Shown here piece by piece: positions 36,185 to 47,510 of a stretch of 64,000 nucleotides of DNA. The notes below the pieces were generated by a model, which ran no database searches, had not been told where the DNA came from, and saw nothing but the letters and a program-made list of their open reading frames with translations. Source of the DNA: Pyrenochaeta sp. MPI-SDFR-AT-0127 (taxonomy: Eukaryota > Ascomycota > Dothideomycetes > Pleosporales > Cucurbitariaceae). Made by a program: the position numbers and the translations under genes. Each line of letters starts with the position of its first letter. Within the stretch, counting starts at the first letter, position 1. The stretch is from positions 744,001 to 808,000 of the forward strand of contig JAGTJM010000006.1 of assembly GCA_020747015.1 (NCBI GenBank). The letters run 5' to 3'.

Positions 36185-36739
36185 ATGCCTGCCCCAGTCG
36201 AGGTCCAAGCCGCTACCATCAACGAATTCATTGAGGGATGGAAGACGAAGAACCCTGATGCATGGACATCTAACTGGACAGATGACTGCACAAACACAAT
36301 CTTGCCATACTCTATGAACCACCCGGGATGGTCAAAGGACGACGTCCGTAATGTGCACCTGCCTAGGCTTTTCACCACTCTTTCGAACTGGCAGGTTTGT
36401 CTCCTTCTCGCATAACTGCTCAGTTTACCAGCTTACTCTGGATAGTTGAATGTCTACGATGTCATTCATGACGTCGCCAAGGGCAAAGCCTGTATCTACG
36501 CCACTTCTCGAGCCGACACGCCTTTTGGTGACTTCAAGTGGACTAACGAGTACGCTGCTTTCCTCACTCTGTCTGAGGACGGAAAGCAGGTCAAGAAGAT
36601 CGAGGAGATGGTTGACACGGCTTTTTTTGCGGAGATGGCGAAGCAAGGCGCCGCTCATGCTGCAGCTCAGAAGGAAAAGGCTGAAGCCTCTGCTTCTGCT
36701 TCAAAGGATGCCCCTTCCGCACAGGCAGTCAAGGTTTGA
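36185..36739 (+). CDS. SnoaL-like / NTF2-fold small protein
   Basis: Two exons, 36185-36394 and 36446-36739 (intron 51 bp), 167 residues. The N-terminal INEFIEGWKTKNPDAWTSNWTDDC, the middle HLPRLFTTLSNWQLNVYDVIHD and the strand FKWTNEYAAFLTLSEDGKQVKKIEEMVD follow the cone-shaped NTF2/SnoaL fold. Fungal clusters use such proteins as dehydratases, cyclases or isomerases on polyketide or meroterpenoid intermediates. The last 35 residues are an Ala/Ser/Lys-rich tail with no fold signature. I cannot assign catalytic residues. The gene is divergent from the second P450 across about 700 bp. Confidence 0.8.
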
Positions 36740-37707
36740 GCGTAATATGATTGATATTGAAGGAAGTCCAAAACTGCTTTGATAATATCTAGGCGCCATT
36801 TCCATGACGCGTTTCAGTCAATTTATCAAGTAGACGCCCAAAACAGGCCTTCCCTCAATTGCTCAGCCTACATTGTGAAATAGACTCCTTGCAATGTACC
36901 TTTCTCGCTGTCTTAATCATTTTTGATCTTTCTGGCTCATGTTTTCTGCATTCAAATGTGGGACATAAATCTAGAGAAGCACTAAATTGTCAGAAGGCGT
37001 TGATTTATGCGTTGTCGTCTAAATCACAATCAAAATTTTGCGATGGTAAAGTATATGGTCTCGCGTTTTCAATTAGTAAGAGAAGAACGTGATTTCCTTT
37101 TGCCCGCAATGAAACATTTCGAGGCAGTAAGCGCACCAAAGGCTCGATGGTGTTTGCCATATCGAACAATCCAGTTAAAAGTTCCAGGTATTGGGAAAAG
37201 ACAAGAAATTTGGATTGTAGAATTGAACGCTAGCCCAAAATTTGCGTACATACAAGCGGATTCACGGAAGGAAATCGAAATGTATCTGTTCATTGCGAGC
37301 CAGCAAAGCTTCTTTGAAATTGCGCGACAAACAAGTCAATATTATTTAAGGTCCGGGATTTCAGCATGGACATCTCTCGGTATGATCGATTTGGCACAAA
37401 AATTAAATTCTGCATTTGCACAGAGTGAACTTCTCGCCAGGAGAAGTGTTTTCTTTCATGTATGACAGCCCAGAAGCTCTAATGTGATTGACTCTGGTAC
37501 AAGTCGAGATTGTATGTAGCTAAACTAATTAGATAATCCAGTGCTGTTCCCGAGTCTTTACGTTTGGTGCATCACGTTTCAAACTATAACAGATCAGTAA
37601 CCAATCCACCGTTCCTCTGCGATTTTCTTTGTAAAGACTGAGATTTTTTAGAAAGTTACTACATACGTACAATCTAAAAACCTACAGACGGTTCAAGAGT
37701 ATTCATA
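36740..37707. other. Intergenic region, one unrecognised frame
   Basis: About 1 kb between the SnoaL-like gene and the 3' end of the acyltransferase. A plus-strand frame at 37007-37465 (152 codons, several Phe/Tyr/Trp, no motif I know) could be a small gene or a remnant. It has no intron, TATA box or neighbour evidence, so it is left uncalled. Confidence 0.35.
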
Positions 37708-39193
37708 TTATCCCTTTACCTCAATACTTCTAAATTCAAAAAATTTCTTTATATCTGGGTCGTCCATGAGCATACCAATCGCATGAGTTTCAATGGGAAG
37801 CATGACCTCAATACCTCCACTTTTACCATTGTAGCCCTTGTGTGGCGGATACAAAATGATCATATTCTCCACCACGGTATTGTAGAGACATCTGTAAGCC
37901 ACAGGTTGGCCAATCCCAAAATCATTGTCACATAGCTTGGAGTTCCGCCAATCGGTGGTCGTGAATGACATCGGTGGTAAAGAGTCAAGAGGCATATCGA
38001 GGTTAGACTTGTCTCTAATAGGCGCTACCTTTCCCATCGTCTCATCTAATGTATGTTGACCGACACTATGGGTGATGGCTCGAACAAAGACTGCTATTTG
38101 TGACAAGGAAGCTCTGGAAATCACGTCTGCCAGAGTGAGAGGGTTTTCTTGGTGCATTGATAGTCCAGCTGCTAAGACATTCCCCTGATACCTGGCCGAG
38201 ACTTTTGGTGTACCTAATTGAGGTTGAGTCTAACAACTTAACCTTGGTGGTGGAATCGCAGGACTTACATCGGTTACGCATGTTGATTGGCTCACCAAAG
38301 ATTGCCGGTGAAAGTATATCTGGTTTGTAAACCTTTGCCCGAGTTCTCATTATAACTCTCCAAAGTAGTGCAATAACAGCATCATACGTTGAGATCCAGG
38401 TTCCATCCAAAGGTGTTGCGAGCTGTTTCAAATCCTTAGACTTGCCAGGTGGAAGGTGGAATAACAACCACGAGCAGGATAACCAGTCCGGGTGCCGCTC
38501 TGGCCTGGGTGGCGGATCGATTTGATCTTCCACCGCGATATCTGGAGCAATGAAGCGGGACCGATCCATGAATGACTCATCCCAGCGAGGTTTTGGTGTA
38601 AGATTTACAACGGAGGAGCAATTTTCTGCTATTTGATGGATCAGGCTAGTAGTACCGGTCATGTCTAGAGCAAAGTGGTGTATATGTGCGGTGAAGATGA
38701 ACCCATTCCTAATGAGATTGAGTTGAAAACCAACCACGATAGGACTATCATCCGGATGGCAAGAGTCCGGTATCCCCTCAACTCCCAGAATTGTATGATC
38801 TCGCAGGCTTGCAAGCGTGAAATCGGATCTTTCAAGGTCATCGTATGAAGGGTAGTCGTCAGAAGGAGTGTTCAGCCACTGAACAACGAACTCAACAGTA
38901 CTATCTGCACTCCTGACGACGGAGTAATCTCCATGCTTGTTTTTCTGGATTTTTCCGACCAGATGTCGGCATTGTTGCAAGGTTGCCTCAAGGCCACGCT
39001 TAAAAGTCTCAATAATAGCTTCTTCGCTTGAACTATTCTGTTTGAAAATAATCGCGTAAGTGTTGTAGTTTGGGGGGACCACCATGTCCAAAATGGATAG
39101 GCGAAACCATTCTTCCTCGGAGGTCTCCAAAGCTGGTGGATGAAGTTGGAACGTTTGTTTTCGGCGCATAGTGGTTGACTGGTTGTCGAACAT
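37708..39193 (-). CDS. BAHD-type acyltransferase (transferase family)
   Basis: Two exons, 38269-39193 and 37708-38213 (intron 55 bp, GTAAGT...TTAG), 476 residues from the ATG at 39193. ATGs at 39169 and 39265 in the same frame would give 468 or 500 residues. The catalytic HxxxD motif is HFALD (His173-Asp177), and the structural DFGWG-like motif near the C terminus reads DFGIG. Other family marks are the N-terminal FQLHPPALETSEEEWFRLSILD, the PEINMRNR-type region at the splice site and the C-terminal GGIEVMLPIE. The enzyme transfers an acyl group from acyl-CoA to a hydroxyl or amine in the cytosol. Relatives include trichothecene 3-O-acetyltransferase. It shares a short promoter of about 365 bp with the next SDR. 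Confidence 0.9.
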
Positions 39194-39325
39194 GTTCCTT
39201 GATGCGCATGCCGCTTTTGTTGATTTGTGATAGCATGCTTGTACAATTCCTCGGTCAGCCATCATGCGGTCGGGGCATCGTCGTTGTGTCCGGGAGATTT
39301 CCGCCGGTAGTTACAGGTTGGGCTG

Positions 39326-39336
39326 TCGGAATTCGG
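39326..39336 (+). promoter_or_regulatory. AflR-like site in the acyltransferase/SDR divergent promoter
   Basis: TCGGAATTCGG (the core is nearly palindromic), between the divergent acyltransferase and SDR starts. It fits YCGGAAYYCGR, the word shared with three other cluster promoters. Confidence 0.5.
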
Positions 39337-39558
39337 GTCATTCTAGGCTCCCACCCCAAAGTCTCAAGCCGGAAGTTTAGATCTACGGAGTCTACAAACT
39401 AGGTCAGCAGCCGTGCATGCCATTTGCGACCAGATTACGCCATACTGATAACGCTAATAGCGAGACAACTTCATATAATTTATGACCGACTACCAGCACA
39501 TTGAGTCAAGCACACTCAAACTCCTGCAAATCGATATTGAACTACATCTTCTACAATT

Positions 39559-40462
39559 ATGTCGCCAATCTCACCGGTGGTCCTGATTCTCGGTGCCGGA
39601 CCTAATATCGGCGCTAATGTCGCAGAGCAATTCGCTGCACAAGGCTACAGGGTCGTGTTGACTTCGAGGAACCAACACGAGGACAGCAACCCCTCGTACT
39701 CATACGTACAGGGCGATCTCGCGGATCCCAAATCAGTTGTCGAAATTTTCGCTCAAGCTCGTGAACTTCATGGAGAGCCGAGTGTCGTGGTGTACAACGG
39801 TAATCTGCATTCTTCCTTCAAGCTCTGTCGAATAGGCTGCTGACGCATAAATAGCTGGTGCGGTATCATATGCCTCAAAGGAGAACACCTTCAACATCGA
39901 CCTGCGCACCTTTGAATCTGACCTCAATATCAACACAACGAGCGCGTTCGTGGCCATCAAGGAAACGCTGAAGTCTTTTGCTTCCTCTTCTTTGGCTGCC
40001 GGCGCTTCTAAGACCTTCATATACACGTATGTCATTGCGAACCCTCTTCATTTCAGTGTTGCCACCTGATTAAAAATAAATTGAAAGAAACTGATTATTC
40101 ATTTTTCTAGTGGCAATGCCATGAACTTCGCCTCCTTCGATGGGCTGCTCACTTTGGGACTTGGAAAGAGTGCCTCTGCACACATGATACAATCTGCTGC
40201 CGCTGCTTTTGCGGAAAAAGGCTACAAGTCAGTTCTCATTTAGATTCGCACATGTATGTCCTCTAATCTTCCCAGGTTCTACTACGCGGATCAGAGACAG
40301 CCAGACGGAAAGCTCTGTGGTAAGGGCATTAGTGGCCATTCCCATGGAAAGTTCTACGTTCATCTCGCAGAGGGGGAGAAACAAGGACCTTGGTTGCAGA
40401 CGTTTGTGAAAGGTCAGGGTTATACTGATTTTCCAGTTGGAACTGATGTTACATTTGGCTGA
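39559..40462 (+). CDS. Atypical short-chain dehydrogenase/reductase lacking the catalytic Tyr
   Basis: Four exons: 39559-39799, 39855-40026, 40111-40227 and 40276-40462 (introns 55, 84 and 48 bp), 238 residues. The N terminus has a Rossmann strand and dinucleotide loop (VVLILGAGPNIGANVAEQFA), a basic turn (TSRN) and the acidic DLADPKS segment, as in SDRs. The usual YxxxK does not appear: at the expected place the sequence is TLGLGK, so Lys157 is kept but the Tyr position holds Leu153. The C-terminal FYYADQRQPDG and PWLQTFVKGQGY segments belong to a fungal subfamily. It may bind NAD(P) without normal SDR chemistry, or use another residue. A TATA-like TATAATT lies about 80 bp upstream. Confidence 0.8.
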
Positions 40463-41755
40463 TAGGGTGACGGGAACGCATAACGAAGTTGATAGACAAT
40501 AAATGATCTCATGAAACTCTTTGGTTGTTCCACAGAAATATGCTACTGGAGGAGATTTGGATGATATAGCAAGTATATTTAGGAGCAGGGCTCATATGCG
40601 CTGGCAGAATCCACTAGTTCAGTACTTCGTGCAAAACTCAGTATTTGCCAAGCGCGGATGCCAAACTGATTAGAGATTTGGGCTACCTTCTGTAACGACT
40701 TCTTGAAATACGAGTTGTAAGGCTACAGATACTTAGAGTAAATTTTCAGTTTCTCAGTACATTTCGGTTGCTATACTACACAGGAGGAGAGTTTTAGAAG
40801 ACCAGGTGGTAAGGAAGAATTAAACCCATTCACTTCATATGTATATGTATATGCCGCCCGGTGTGTTCGTCACTTTAAGATCGGCCTACATATTCTTTTA
40901 TTCTATTCATTATCTAATCGCACTAATATCTGTGCCAAAACCCCGTTGTTAGAGTACGCAATTGTCAGTTTCTTTTATGGATGACAATTATTAACATGAC
41001 CTCACGTATTAAATTGTATATCAAATCTTAGAATTCTTCATAGTCTACCTTTGATTAAAAATGAATAGAACTTATTCACTCCTGAATCCGCATTTGATGA
41101 ACTATAGCAAGATAGCTTAGCTTAAATATTGTTTATAACGAGCCTAAGGGTATACTGCTACACAAGATTAGGACATAACGAGTATCTACGATCGTTCTAC
41201 TGGAGTTTGGAACGATGTATGAATTTACAGTACAATAATCCGTTCGATTGCAAATACGACAGTTCGGAATTCATGGCGAGAAAAAGGTCCGAACATTCCT
41301 CGATAATCCCCGTGAAGCTAAAATACTTGCCCGAGTCATAGCGCATCACACAATTGATCTACCCCAGTTCCGGAAATCAACAGTGATTCGATTATCAAGC
41401 CACTTCGGTGGTAGGGGACGGTAAATAAGAGAAACCTCCATTGCTCCTTCATCCTGCCATACCGAGGGAGTATCTACAGCCACGAGCGTGGAGCGGGATA
41501 ATGCGTCTAGGTGTCGTGTTCGGAGAATTTCTCGTTACTTTATGTCCCGGAACTCGATACTGAATCTTAGGCCGGCATCTTAGTGAAAGTAGGTAGTATC
41601 CAATGGGGCACAAGTAATTATAATGACGCAGTAGACCTCGAGTAATTGTGCATGATCGAATAGAGGTTAAGTAACAGCCAGATCAACTTGATCTGAATCC
41701 AAACAATCCTTCTCACGCCTCATCACACTTTTCCACACACTCTGCAATACTGAAT
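40463..41755. other. Intergenic AT-rich region upstream of the fusion gene
   Basis: 1.3 kb with no gene. Positions about 40,690-41,130 are AT-rich. The right part is the promoter of the fusion gene and carries a CCGGAACTCGA site at 41547. Confidence 0.45.
41547..41557 (-). promoter_or_regulatory. AflR-like site upstream of the fusion gene
   Basis: CCGGAACTCGA on the plus strand (TCGAGTTCCGG on the minus strand), about 200 bp upstream of the ATG at 41756. It fits YCGGAAYYCGR read on the plus strand and TCG-N5-CGG read on the minus strand. Confidence 0.45.
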
Positions 41756-44700
41756 ATGTCTACCAGTACTACTACAACTACAACTACAGCTGGGAAAAGC
41801 AAGGAGGTTGAGACACCATTCACTAGCGGTGCTCGCAGGAGTGGCAGCAGTGTACAATTCTGGCAATCTTATGTTCAGTCTCGTCCAGCGCCAACAGAGG
41901 ACTTCTTCCAGCTGATATATGACTATCATCAAAGGTAAGAGTCACTCTTTTGCTTCTACTCCAAATCATTCAACCAAATACCCAGTTCATGAGTATTCGT
42001 CTGATAGTTTAAAAAAAAAAAACTGACTCGGACATGAAACTATCTAGTCATGGTGATGCCCGCACCGACATTGCCCATGATGTAGGAACCGGACCTGGTA
42101 ACATCGCTGCAAAACTCGCAACTCATTTTAACCATGTGGTGGGATCAGATATAAACGAATCCGTACTAGATGTAGCCCCATCTTTAGTACCCAGCGAGGT
42201 CCTCAAACGTATGACCTTTGTTCATTCTCCCGCAGAAGCTTTAGCACAGAAAACACCAGCACAATTTGGTGGCCAGGGTACGACAGATTTGATCACTGTT
42301 AGCGAATGCATGCCTTTGTTGGATGAAACTACTTCGCTGAAGGCTTTCCAAAAGCTTTTACGCCCGGGAGGAACTCTGGCAATATACTTCTACGGCCCTG
42401 CCGTTTTTGTGGATGGCGATATGGATAAGTGCAATGAGGTGTATGACAAGATCGCAACACGAATTTGCACCTTCAACCAACCCATGAAAGACACGCCAGG
42501 CTTTCCTTTCCATCTGCGCGCTGCAGAGGCCTTGATTAGCGAAATGGACAATATTCCCATGCCTGCAGAAGACTGGGAGAGCGTGGAGCGCCACAAGTGG
42601 AACTGCGACTACTCCTTGTTATTCAACAGTAAGGCTGGATTCGATTTCGAATTCTCTCCTGTTGACCGAAGGACAAAGGACGAGGTGACAAAAGAAGTCA
42701 TTGATCGCAACACTTGGGGCGTAGAGTGGGACATCAACAATGTTAAGTCCTACTTGGACTCGCTCTACCCAAATTACCGTCATAAGGCAGGCGCGCGGTA
42801 TGCCCAACTGGAGAACATGTTCGATGAGCTTCATGCAAGCATGGGCAAAGAGAAAAGAAAAGTCACGTTTCCTGTTGTCCTCATTCTGGCGACCAAGAAG
42901 GATTCTTCCGAATTACTCAAGGCCAACCAGGTCCGAATCTCTCCAGAGCGTACTGGTCTTGGGCGCATCAGTGAGAGCTCCCCTGAATCGATCGAGAAAG
43001 CAAATGAGCTGCTCCAAAAGAACCATGACGAGTTCCATATCTTCTGGAGGGACCTTAACGGCCATAATCACATGGCACACTCCATCTTGACCACATTTGC
43101 CCTCAGCGCCAGCCCATCTGAGCTGCAGCGTGCGTACGATGACGGCGTCGGCGTCCAACGTCCCATGCCTGAACTCGATGTCGAAATTGTCAAAGGTCTC
43201 ATAGACGATAAGAATGTGATGGCGATCTTTGGTGAACTCCCTCAATATACCAATGCTCTCGAATTCTTTAGGCAACAAATCAACACGTTCGGGTGGAGGG
43301 CCGTCCTACACAAGTACTGCTTCAGCCGAACGCCTATTGCAGATATCATACTTGCTCGAATGTACGAAGGGGCTCACCATCCATTCATCCATCTTGGTTT
43401 GGCGGTGGAATTTCAATTGCCTAGCATCCTTGCCGAAGCTCTCGCACAGGCCGTATGCCATCCATACTCAGGTATTCCCGACTGCCTTTTGCAGACGGAT
43501 GTTGAAGCTCGCACGCTGGAAATTGAAACCCCTCATAAACCTCTTTTGGAACTCTACAAGGAAGCCCGGACAAGCGAATCCATCGTGCATGGCGCGCATT
43601 GGGAAGATGGCCCTTTCAAGATGAGAGATGGCACTCTTGGGCGGTCAAAGGCCGATATCACATCTCTTGCGGCAACTTATCGCGTTCATCCACATGAACT
43701 AGAACTACGTGCAGCAGAAGTAATAAATTGCTCGGCTTACATTGCGGGTGCGGCGCAACGTGCGAACAAATCACCTAAGATTGACTTCTTCCACATGCAC
43801 AATGTAACCAGCTCGATTTTTCTGACTGTTCTGATCCAGGATCCGTGGATTAGTCTAGAGAATAAAGTACGAATGGTGGAGTGGAAGGCCCGAACCGACC
43901 TTCTGTGGTATGCCGCTTGTGGTTGTGCCGAGTTCGATATCCAAGAAGTCAACAATTATCAAGCTGGCCCTAGCTCTGGGATGGGATGGAGCGAGCTTTA
44001 CCACGCCGTCAATATCATGCATGACGATGGACATGTAGCCAAGTTTGTTCGTGCACTCAAAAGCGCTGAAGATATCTGCAAACCATTTGAAGAACAGGAT
44101 CCCGCAGCATTCCAGATGAAAGGGAACGCGTGGCTTCAACTTGCACGCATGTCATACGATACAACTCTTGGCCTTGCCCCCGAAGTCAAGTGGGTCCCGG
44201 GTGCGGGCTTCGCCCAAGCATGGGAGGCCGCGCAAGTAGCTCCCAGAGCATCAGCAACGGCAGTGGCACCACAGCCAGCACCACCGAAACCTCGAGTTTT
44301 TCCTTCCCTAACTAAGAAATACCACAAGACTGCCTACGATCAAATCGATCCCACACTTCCTGCTTTGTCGGCGGCGGGCAAGAACATTATCATCACAGGT
44401 GGTGGCACCGGCATTGGCGCTGCAACGGCCTTATCGTTTGCTCAAGCTGGAGCTGCAAGCATTAGCATTCTAGGTCGGAGATCTGAGCCTCTAGAAGAAA
44501 CGCGAAGCCGTATTGTATCCTTTGTCCCAAGCGCTCAAGTTCATATCTACAGCACGGATGCAACCGACAAGGACGCAGTCAACGCAACATTCCAGACCAT
44601 CAACCAACGTGTTGGCGAGATTCATGTTTTGGTGAATAACCATGGCTATAAGCCCAAAGTGGCACCAAAGAACAGCGCCATCAAGGATATCGATGTTGAG

Positions 44701-45228
44701 GAGTGGTGGAAGTGTTTCGAAGTCAACATTAAAGGGGCTTTCAATATCACTCAAGCCTTTCTGCATTACAACGCCGCAGATGCAGTGGTTGTCTATGTGA
44801 CGACCGCGCTGTCTCACTTCGATGGCTTCCCAAATAGCTCATCGTACAGTTCGAGTAAGGCTGGCGGTGTGAGAGTCTTCAGTACTCTTCAGGCTGAGCA
44901 TCCCGAGTTGAGAGTAGTGTGTTTGCACCCAGGAGTTGTTAACACGGGTGTGGTTCGTGATGCAAAGGTTGCAGGAATGGCAGACGATGGTGAGTTTCCA
45001 CATTCTTATCTATTTGCAGAGCAAGTATGCTGATGTTCTTTCACAGCGTCTCTCCCAGCAGGTATCATGGTCTGGCTTGCTAGTCCTGAGGCAGCTTTTT
45101 TGAAGGGTAAGTACATCTGGGCCAATTGGGATGTGTCGGAGATGAAAGAAAGAGCCGATGAAATAGCCAACAGCGACATTTTGACTATGAAACTAGGAGG
45201 ATGGCCATTTCCCTACAAGTCTGCTTGA
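41756..45228 (+). CDS. Trifunctional fusion: SAM methyltransferase - questin-oxidase/AflY-type domain - SDR
   Basis: Three exons: 41756-41934, 42048-44989 and 45047-45228 (introns 113 and 57 bp), 1,100 residues; the middle 2.9 kb is one uninterrupted frame through all three domains. Residues about 35-344: class I methyltransferase of the TMT1/Crg1-like type, with the SAM loop HDVGTGPGN (70-78) and the late LRPGGTLAIYFYG. Residues about 345-790: questin-oxidase family (DUF4243; AflY/HypA and GedK class, Baeyer-Villiger-type cleavage of anthraquinones), with HNHMAHSILTTFALSAS, HHPFIHLGLAVEF and TRTDLLWYAACG-like segments. A 16-residue Ala/Pro-rich linker (about 791-806) follows. Residues about 830-1100: classical SDR with TGGGTGIG (843-850), NNHG (923-926) and YSSSK (Tyr993, Lys997). 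The middle domain makes this the probable ring-cleavage enzyme of the cluster. Residues outside the named motifs were not checked for loss. Confidence 0.9.
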
Positions 45229-46180
45229 ACAAACGCTAAATTATTCGAACTATCTTTCATATTTCTCACATATATAAATGAGCTGAATTACAGCCATGTG
45301 TGTTCCCATCGTTGATCAATGGAACCGTGATACCTCATTCCTCCAAACTGTCTAGCATTGCGCACTAACAATCTATGTTATCTCACGCACAAACTGCAAG
45401 GACAAGTCATAGATAAAGCTCATATTTATGATAAGCAAAGGTGAAATTTGTGGAAAGCGTGTGCTATTTTCTATTGGGGAAGAAGATGTTTAATTTCTGT
45501 AACACCCCATTCGCCAGAAAAGTCGTAATTTTTAAACTATAATTATTGCTCTACTACTTCTTTATCTGATCCTGTGCACGCGCAACAGATTTTGATTTAC
45601 TTCCACACATAGCAGGCATAACACACTCATAAGCCAGCCGAAGTGGGTCATGATTCGTAAGCGTCTAGCTACGCGCAGAGATACTACAGCCAATAAATGC
45701 GCATGGTTACGAGATTGGATTTGACAGTCAAACGGTAATAATCGCGCGAGTCAGGCTCAGAGTTGGGGTAGGATCAACAGGCGATCAAAAGACCCTGGAG
45801 ATCGAAAGCACCTACATATGCAACGAGAGTTAGGGTTGCCTGCTTGACGCAATCGCTCTGTATTCGGCTGCTCGGTCATGCAGTCAGCCGACAAAATAGG
45901 TGAGCACTCCGACCTAGTTCCGTCGAATCTCGCATAAGCGAACTAGTGCGCGCATTGAAATTATTATCCGTGTAATTGACGGAAGTTTGCGAAGTCCGAT
46001 CAAATGCTGCAAAACAAGAAAATGGCCCGTAAAATGAATGCTCGGAATCCGAGCAAAGACAGTACGTTACCAGGAGGTCAAACGACAAGGATTCGCTACG
46101 ACAGATGCCCTTCTTTCCATTGAATCTTATGGTGCTTGTCCCACCTATCAGTATCGTCTCAAGATAGTCCCAATGCAACT
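45229..46180. other. Intergenic region between the fusion and the second SDR
   Basis: About 950 bp, no gene. The right end is the promoter of the SDR and holds TCGGAATCCGA at 46042. An overlapping minus frame (45876-46178) has no motif. Confidence 0.45.
46042..46052 (+). promoter_or_regulatory. AflR-like site upstream of the second SDR
   Basis: TCGGAATCCGA, about 130 bp upstream of the ATG at 46181. It is a full match to TCGSWNNSCGR and to YCGGAAYYCGR, with extended dyad symmetry (CTCGGAATCCGAG). Confidence 0.55.
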
Positions 46181-47155
46181 ATGGGATTCTTCTACAGTCA
46201 GCTTTTTGTGCAATTACCCTACCCTACCGGCTCTTACACTGGGAAGACGGTTGTCATTACTGGCAGCAATGTCGGCCTGGGCAAAGAAGCGGCACGACAC
46301 TTCGTCCGCATGGGCGCCAGCAAACTGATCCTCGCGGTTCGCAGTCTGGAAAAAGGAGCTGCGGCTCAGCTGGATATTGAGACTACAACCCGATGCTCAA
46401 AGAATGTCATTCAAGTATGGAAGCTCGATATGGCTTCTTACGCTAGTGTTCAGGAATTCAGCGCCCGCATCGAAGCTGAATTGGACCGCGTGGACATCTT
46501 CATTGCCAACGCTGGAATCGCGCCAGCCAAATACGCCACATCCGAGGACAATGAAGCAAGCATCACAGTTAACGTTGTGTCAACCATTTTGCTGACGGCG
46601 TTGGTTATGCCCAAAATGAAATTTACGGCTGCTAAATTTGGCACAAGGCCAACCCTGACCATTACATCATCCGACGTCCACGGCCACACCACATTCCCTC
46701 AAAAGTCTGCTCCCGACGGTGCAATTCTTTCCAGCGTGAATGATAAACAAACTGCAGAGAAGCACTGGGATGATCAATATCCGATTTCAAAACTACTCGA
46801 GGTGTTTGCAGTCCGCTCCATCGCTGAATTATACGGTTCTTCAACATATCCGGTCACAATCAATACAGTAAATCCCGGACTGTGTCATTCCGAACTTGGG
46901 CGTGATTTTGGTATTGGATTTTGGTTGATCAAACTCATTTTGGCACGGTCGACTGAAGTTGGAAGCCGCACGTTGGTTCATGCTGCATCCGTGGGTCCCG
47001 AATCACATGGTCAGTATCTGTCGGACTGTGAAATTGGAACTCCTGCCCCGTTTGTTACGAGTGAGGAAGGAAAACGCGCGCAAGACCGTGTATGGGATGA
47101 ATTGGTGAAAAAGCTTGAGGCCATCAGACCAGGTGTAACGAGCAACTTCAAGTGA
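46181..47155 (+). CDS. Short-chain dehydrogenase/reductase (retinol-dehydrogenase-like)
   Basis: Single exon, 324 residues from the ATG at 46181 (the upstream ATG at 46136 would add 15 residues). It has TGSNVGLG, which binds NAD(P), NAGIA, the catalytic Ser of ITSSDVHG and YPISK with Tyr200 and Lys204. A PG motif follows (VNPGLCHSELG). The Arg after strand 2 (AVRSLEKG) favours NADPH. This WWOX/retinol-dehydrogenase-like branch oxidises or reduces a carbonyl/alcohol. It converges on the FAD monooxygenase gene (355 bp apart) and carries a strong AflR-like site upstream. Confidence 0.9.
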   Translation: MGFFYSQLFVQLPYPTGSYTGKTVVITGSNVGLGKEAARHFVRMGASKLILAVRSLEKGAAAQLDIETTTRCSKNVIQVWKLDMASYASVQEFSARIEAELDRVDIFIANAGIAPAKYATSEDNEASITVNVVSTILLTALVMPKMKFTAAKFGTRPTLTITSSDVHGHTTFPQKSAPDGAILSSVNDKQTAEKHWDDQYPISKLLEVFAVRSIAELYGSSTYPVTINTVNPGLCHSELGRDFGIGFWLIKLILARSTEVGSRTLVHAASVGPESHGQYLSDCEIGTPAPFVTSEEGKRAQDRVWDELVKKLEAIRPGVTSNFK

Positions 47156-47510
47156 GTGATCTGGCTGTGGTAAAAGCGCACGAAATACCGAAAAGGATAG
47201 AGATACACCAACGACTGTACCATATCTAGAATATGATATAACGTTGCGTATGTTGTCGTTTGAACATTATTAGGTCTACGTTCTTAGCGATATACGCATG
47301 CTGAAGGAGCTTCGCCTCATTTAATTCATAACCTAATTAGCTGTAAGCCATGCCTTTGTCACGTCTGTAGTTCGACCATAGCATTGCGGGAAGGGATTGT
47401 CGTTAGCGCAGGAACATATTAGCGAAAGCTTGGTTGTCAATGACCTCTGCATACCAATCTATTCACTTTGAAGTATGAGACTTAATGAGAGTCTCCTGTA
47501 CACTTATCAC

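Noticed and set aside
37007..37465. 152-codon frame as a gene.
   Set aside because: No recognisable domain, no splice signals and no promoter element; noted in the intergenic entry only.
42034..45033. A chimera made by assembly error in the fusion gene.
   Set aside because: The frame stays open across both linkers with no stop, no abrupt base-composition change and a typical Ala/Pro linker. Read-level data would still be needed to exclude misassembly.
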